Below, in pieces: positions 34,603 to 34,908 of a stretch of 34,908 nucleotides of DNA. The stretch spans positions 1-34,908 of the forward strand of contig JAGVZL010000017.1 of the NCBI GenBank assembly GCA_018302505.1. The letters run 5' to 3'. Source of the DNA: Candidatus Woesearchaeota archaeon (GTDB taxonomy: Archaea > Nanobdellota > Nanobdellia > SCGC-AAA011-G17 > ARS1403). Under the pieces are notes generated by a model. It was not told the DNA's origin. It searched no databases and saw only the letters and a program-made list of their open reading frames with translations. Position 1 is the stretch's first letter, and each line of letters starts with the position of its first letter. The translations under genes were made by a program, and so were the position numbers.

Positions 34603-34717
34603 TTTTGTTAGATGTCCTGATAAGGCGAAAATTATTATTTTGGAATTTTTTATTACTATTCAATTTTAACTGTAAAGTAGGAATATTTATAAAAGGTTTT
34701 AATTTTTCAATATTATC

Positions 34718-34908
34718 ATGAGTCAGTTAGTTTTGGATACAGAAAGAGAAGCACCAATAGAGTTAGTTGGTGGAAAAGCACGAGGAATTTTAAGATTAAA
34801 ATCTCTTGAAGGAAAATTAAACGAAGAAGTCGTTTATCGTGGAAAAGTTATTGTTCCTAACTTTTTTATAGTTCCATCTTCGATAAATTTAGCTGGAAGT
34901 TATCAAGA
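34718..34908 (+). CDS. truncated CDS, possibly a PEP/pyruvate-binding (PPDK N-terminal) domain protein
   Basis: MSQLVLDTEREAPIELVGGKARGILRLKSLEGKLNEEVVYRGKVIVPNFFIVPSS; VGGK...VP.FF resembles that fold start. Runs off the window. Confidence 0.4.
   Translation, partial: MSQLVLDTEREAPIELVGGKARGILRLKSLEGKLNEEVVYRGKVIVPNFFIVPSSINLAGSYQ

Noticed and set aside
34594-34614. attC-like GTTAGAT / ATCTAAC core, suggesting an integron cassette array
   Set aside because: The 7-bp motif fits RYYYAAC/GTTRRRY, but I found no complete attC fold (paired L/R boxes) and no integrase in the window; kept only as a question under the spacer findings.

Overview
A+T-rich archaeal window; gene content, small overlapping genes and intron-bearing tRNAs suggest a DPANN-type (Woese-/Pacearchaeota-like) genome (inference). 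The left ~28 kb is mostly chromosomal housekeeping: Memo-family protein, SPFH protein, AstE/AspA-like deacylase, site-2 protease, MinD/ParA ATPase, ThiI, a large EF-hand/dockerin-like secreted protein, 5S rRNA, cysteinyl-tRNA synthetase, PolX, Hsp20, MFS, RlmB-like methyltransferase, DedA, Dph6, HAD and Fic. The right ~6 kb (29.6-34.7 kb) is accessory: small orphan genes, a TrmB-type regulator and a PIN/AbrB toxin-antitoxin pair, separated by long hairpin-rich noncoding spacers. Main observations: (1) those spacers share perfect blocks in inverted orientation around genes or gene groups, suggesting a cassette-like repeat family; (2) cysS is split into two overlapping ORFs, with HIGH on one and KMSKS on the other; (3) an initiator tRNA-Met gene has a 32-nt intron at the T-stem/T-loop junction and lies tail-to-tail with a LAGLIDADG endonuclease gene; (4) a 123-bp partial copy of the rlmB 3' end lies beyond dedA; (5) a GC-rich candidate ncRNA sits beside a symmetric TATA palindrome; (6) a VapBC remnant. 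Family calls are from motif recognition only; no database search was possible.
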